64,000 nt of DNA, from NCBI GenBank assembly GCA_001800975.1, contig MGWK01000011.1, positions 90,893 through 154,892 of the forward strand. The letters run 5' to 3'. This document shows positions 62,185 through 64,000 of this stretch, in pieces. The notes beneath the pieces are model-generated. The model made no database searches. It saw only the letters and a program-made list of their open reading frames with translations, and was not told the DNA's origin. Within the stretch, counting starts at the first letter, position 1; each line of letters starts with the position of its first letter. Made by a program: the position numbers and the translations under genes. This DNA comes from Flavobacteria bacterium RIFCSPLOWO2_12_FULL_35_11. Its GTDB lineage: Bacteria; Bacteroidota; Bacteroidia; Flavobacteriales; Flavobacteriaceae.

Positions 62185-63858
62185 TTATATTTTTGTTCCT
62201 TTTTCTCTATTTTCATCTTTGTGTACAATCTTTAAATTTGCAATCTCATCCTTACCGCCTTTTGCAATTGGGAATTCGTGGTCAACTTCAATATCATCAC
62301 CTAAAAATATTGGCGCACCTGATATATTGCTAACATTTCTTTGAGATTCAATTAGTTTTAATTTTTCTGATTCATTTAAAATTAATTTGCGTTCAGATAT
62401 TTTATGTTTATTTTTAAATTCATAGACTAGAATATTAAACTTGTTTAATCCTGTACTATCTATAAAATCACTTTCAGGAATGTTTTTTAAATAGATAAAC
62501 ATTTCTTTTATTTCTGATTTCATGCTAATTCTATGAAATTTTATCATTTCAAAGTTTATTTCGTTTATAATTAACCAAATAAAGTAAAAATCCTGCATAG
62601 TCCTTCTAAAGTACCTAGGGTCTTTACCTGCTTTGAAAACTTCATCTAGTTCATCTCTCAAATAATCAAAAAGTTCATCCTTTGATTTATCTTTATCAAG
62701 TAAAATATATTTTAACTTTTTAATAAAACTTTTAATATTTTTTGACGCAAAATCAAAAACAGACTTTTTCTCATTACCATTTTCAGTTAAATCAAGAAGT
62801 AAATTACTTATTAATACTTTATCACTAATCCTTGCGTTTAATCGATCGGTTTTTTGGTAAACATCTAAAATCTTTCTTGTGTCAGATGAAAGCAATGAAT
62901 ACTCTAAAAAAATTAATGATGTAAGAAGTTCTTCATTTTCCATCCTATCCCTATCATTGGTTGATCTTAATTGTTTTAGGTAAAACCAATTTTCTGTATT
63001 TGATTTTAGCGTTTTTATATAATTAATAATATCAATGTCGACCCAAGAATTCCACATTTCAAATGAATTTTCTCTTATTGGATATGGTTTGTCGTTTAAT
63101 CTAATAAACAAATCTATCGGGTCAAATTGAGGATTCCGTATTTGGTCAATTTCGACTAAATAAAGAGGAAAGTCATATATCTTGTTTTGTTGTTCCTCAT
63201 TAAATTTGTCAAATTTGGAGCCTTCTAATTCTTTAAGTATTTTTAGTTTTCTTAATGTGAACTTATGATTTTTTGAACTCTGAGATTTTCCTTTTTCATC
63301 AATATATTCAGATCCTATAAAGCCTAATAATGTTAATAATCTTTGTTGCCCATCAATTACTTCACTCACCCCATCTTCTCTTTTAAAAATAAATATAGCT
63401 GGTAATGTTATCCCAAGTAAAATACTTTCAATTATAGAGGAGGCTTTGGTTGGATTAATAACTTCTTTACGTTGATAAGAAGGACGAACTAAAAATCTTC
63501 TTTTATTCATTAAACGAACCACATCATCTATTGAAATCCTTGAAGGTTCAGGCTTATTGAGTCTCAAAGACTCAAGTTCAGATAATTTAGTTGATGTATC
63601 ATCAGGCTTTATTAACTCTTTAATTTCAACTCTTTTTAAGTCATTTGGTGAAATATAAATAGAAGTATCAAGTTTGTAATTAACTTGAAAGAATTCTGTC
63701 GTTTTTAAATATCTTGTCAAAACTTCTTTATTAAATCCATAATCTTGTTCAGTATATGATTCAATATTTTGGTCAATAAAAAAGGCTATTTTGGTTATCA
63801 AATCTTTATCTAATGTTTGAACAATTTCTTCTAACTCTAATATTCCTAAGCCCCACAA
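62185..63858 (-). CDS. DUF262 protein with C-terminal HNH motif
   Basis: 557 residues from a TTG at 63858. The DUF262 (ParB/GmrS-like nucleotide-handling) part is at about 125-300, with FLVRPSYQRKEVINPTKASSII and the key EVIDGQQRLLTLLGF. A middle helical region follows. The end has an HNH-like endonuclease motif IEVDHEFPIAKGGKDEIANL. Related proteins act in DNA modification-dependent restriction and phage defence; this one is a single-chain form with no obvious partner. The frame is open and protein-like 26 codons upstream of the TTG to 63937, with no ATG, so the true start is uncertain. Confidence 0.83.
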   Translation of the reverse strand: MWGLGILELEEIVQTLDKDLITKIAFFIDQNIESYTEQDYGFNKEVLTRYLKTTEFFQVNYKLDTSIYISPNDLKRVEIKELIKPDDTSTKLSELESLRLNKPEPSRISIDDVVRLMNKRRFLVRPSYQRKEVINPTKASSIIESILLGITLPAIFIFKREDGVSEVIDGQQRLLTLLGFIGSEYIDEKGKSQSSKNHKFTLRKLKILKELEGSKFDKFNEEQQNKIYDFPLYLVEIDQIRNPQFDPIDLFIRLNDKPYPIRENSFEMWNSWVDIDIINYIKTLKSNTENWFYLKQLRSTNDRDRMENEELLTSLIFLEYSLLSSDTRKILDVYQKTDRLNARISDKVLISNLLLDLTENGNEKKSVFDFASKNIKSFIKKLKYILLDKDKSKDELFDYLRDELDEVFKAGKDPRYFRRTMQDFYFIWLIINEINFEMIKFHRISMKSEIKEMFIYLKNIPESDFIDSTGLNKFNILVYEFKNKHKISERKLILNESEKLKLIESQRNVSNISGAPIFLGDDIEVDHEFPIAKGGKDEIANLKIVHKDENREKGTKI

Positions 63859-63936
63859 AAAGCATTCAAGGGCTAATCTGTTTGATTTTAAGTTGTTTTC
63901 ATCAGAATACTTTTTAACCCGTTGGGTGTAATTAAA
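63859..63936 (-). other. Protein-like N-terminal extension lacking an ATG
   Basis: In frame with the DUF262 gene and upstream of its TTG, 26 codons read NYTQRVKKYSDENNLKSNRL followed by ALECF before a TAA at 63937-63939. The composition looks coded. Either a non-canonical start is used, or a mutation upstream has removed the original start. Confidence 0.4.
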
Positions 63937-64000
63937 TTATTTGAATTTTAATATTATTTATTGGTCTGTCAAATATAAATTTATTGATATATTGAACCAA

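Noticed and set aside
60746..63858. A complete restriction or phage-defence operon at the right end
   Set aside because: The DUF262-HNH protein is suggestive, but there is no methyltransferase or partner gene, the ATPase is a separate unit with its own upstream repeat, and the window ends before more context is visible.
1..64000. tRNA, rRNA, tmRNA or CRISPR array
   Set aside because: Reading both strands I saw no T-loop GTTCGAATC-type motif in a cloverleaf context, no rRNA core sequences and no regularly spaced repeats with unique spacers. A dedicated scan would be needed to be sure for weak tRNAs.

Overview
The window looks like a chromosomal segment of a Flavobacteriaceae-type bacterium (Bacteroidota). 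The DNA is visibly AT-rich. Promoter-like TAnnTTTG boxes replace sigma-70 -10/-35 pairs, and Shine-Dalgarno sequences are mostly absent. Many genes belong to families typical of the phylum: a SusC-like TonB-dependent receptor, DUF4270, DUF4271, DUF4296, DUF4382, DUF3078 and DUF3109 proteins, and numerous short lipoproteins. I found no rRNA, tRNA, CRISPR array, transposase or prophage gene.

Layout. 1-8 kb: the 3' part of atpG, several small lipoproteins, a Gfo/Idh/MocA oxidoreductase (probable TTG start), an SDR dehydrogenase, an AlbA-type ATP-binding protein and a dGTPase. 8-13.3 kb: a cell-surface cluster (free-standing carboxypeptidase-regulatory-like domain, beta-helix lipoprotein, 939-residue TonB-dependent receptor) and a small convergent secreted protein. 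13.4-24.4 kb: a 52-residue Cys-rich protein upstream of a ClC channel, a GlpQ-like lipoprotein, tadA, dxs, a DUF3078 protein, an ALDH7 enzyme, and an ECF sigma factor with a membrane-anchored beta-barrel partner. 24.5-42.6 kb: housekeeping genes (tyrS, pyrC, a GT2 enzyme, hemD, radA, panD/panC, a one-domain starch synthase, glmS, MarC). 42.9-46.4 kb: class Ia ribonucleotide reductase nrdB-nrdA. 46.6-54.4 kb: a phosphate block with a PiT-PhoU fusion facing porin-pstS-pstC-pstA-pstB-phoU. 55-60.7 kb: aspS, rsmI, an aldo/keto reductase and an EamA transporter. 60.7-64 kb: an accessory tail with a DUF4143-type ATPase and a DUF262-HNH protein, each followed by a related repeat.

The most interesting signal is regulatory. 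The beta-helix/TonB receptor cluster (two sites), the small gene at 12840, the porin and pstS all carry TTAAC-like half-sites repeated every 11 bp. In four of the five sites these are followed 9-10 bp later by a TAnnTTTG-like -7 box. Pst transport is the classic phosphate-starvation target and PhoB boxes have an 11-bp period, so I infer a Pho box. This would place the previously unassigned surface cluster at 8.1-12.8 kb in a phosphate-starvation regulon, possibly as a TonB-driven scavenging system with a beta-helix lipoprotein in place of SusD.

Other points of interest: a second, synonymously diverged copy of the atpG 3' end just after its stop; two unannotated small genes (52 and 38 residues); a 161-bp element with imperfect terminal inverted repeats between tadA and dxs; at least four copies of a dispersed intergenic repeat; and several genes whose -7 box lies so close to the start codon that the mRNA may be leaderless.
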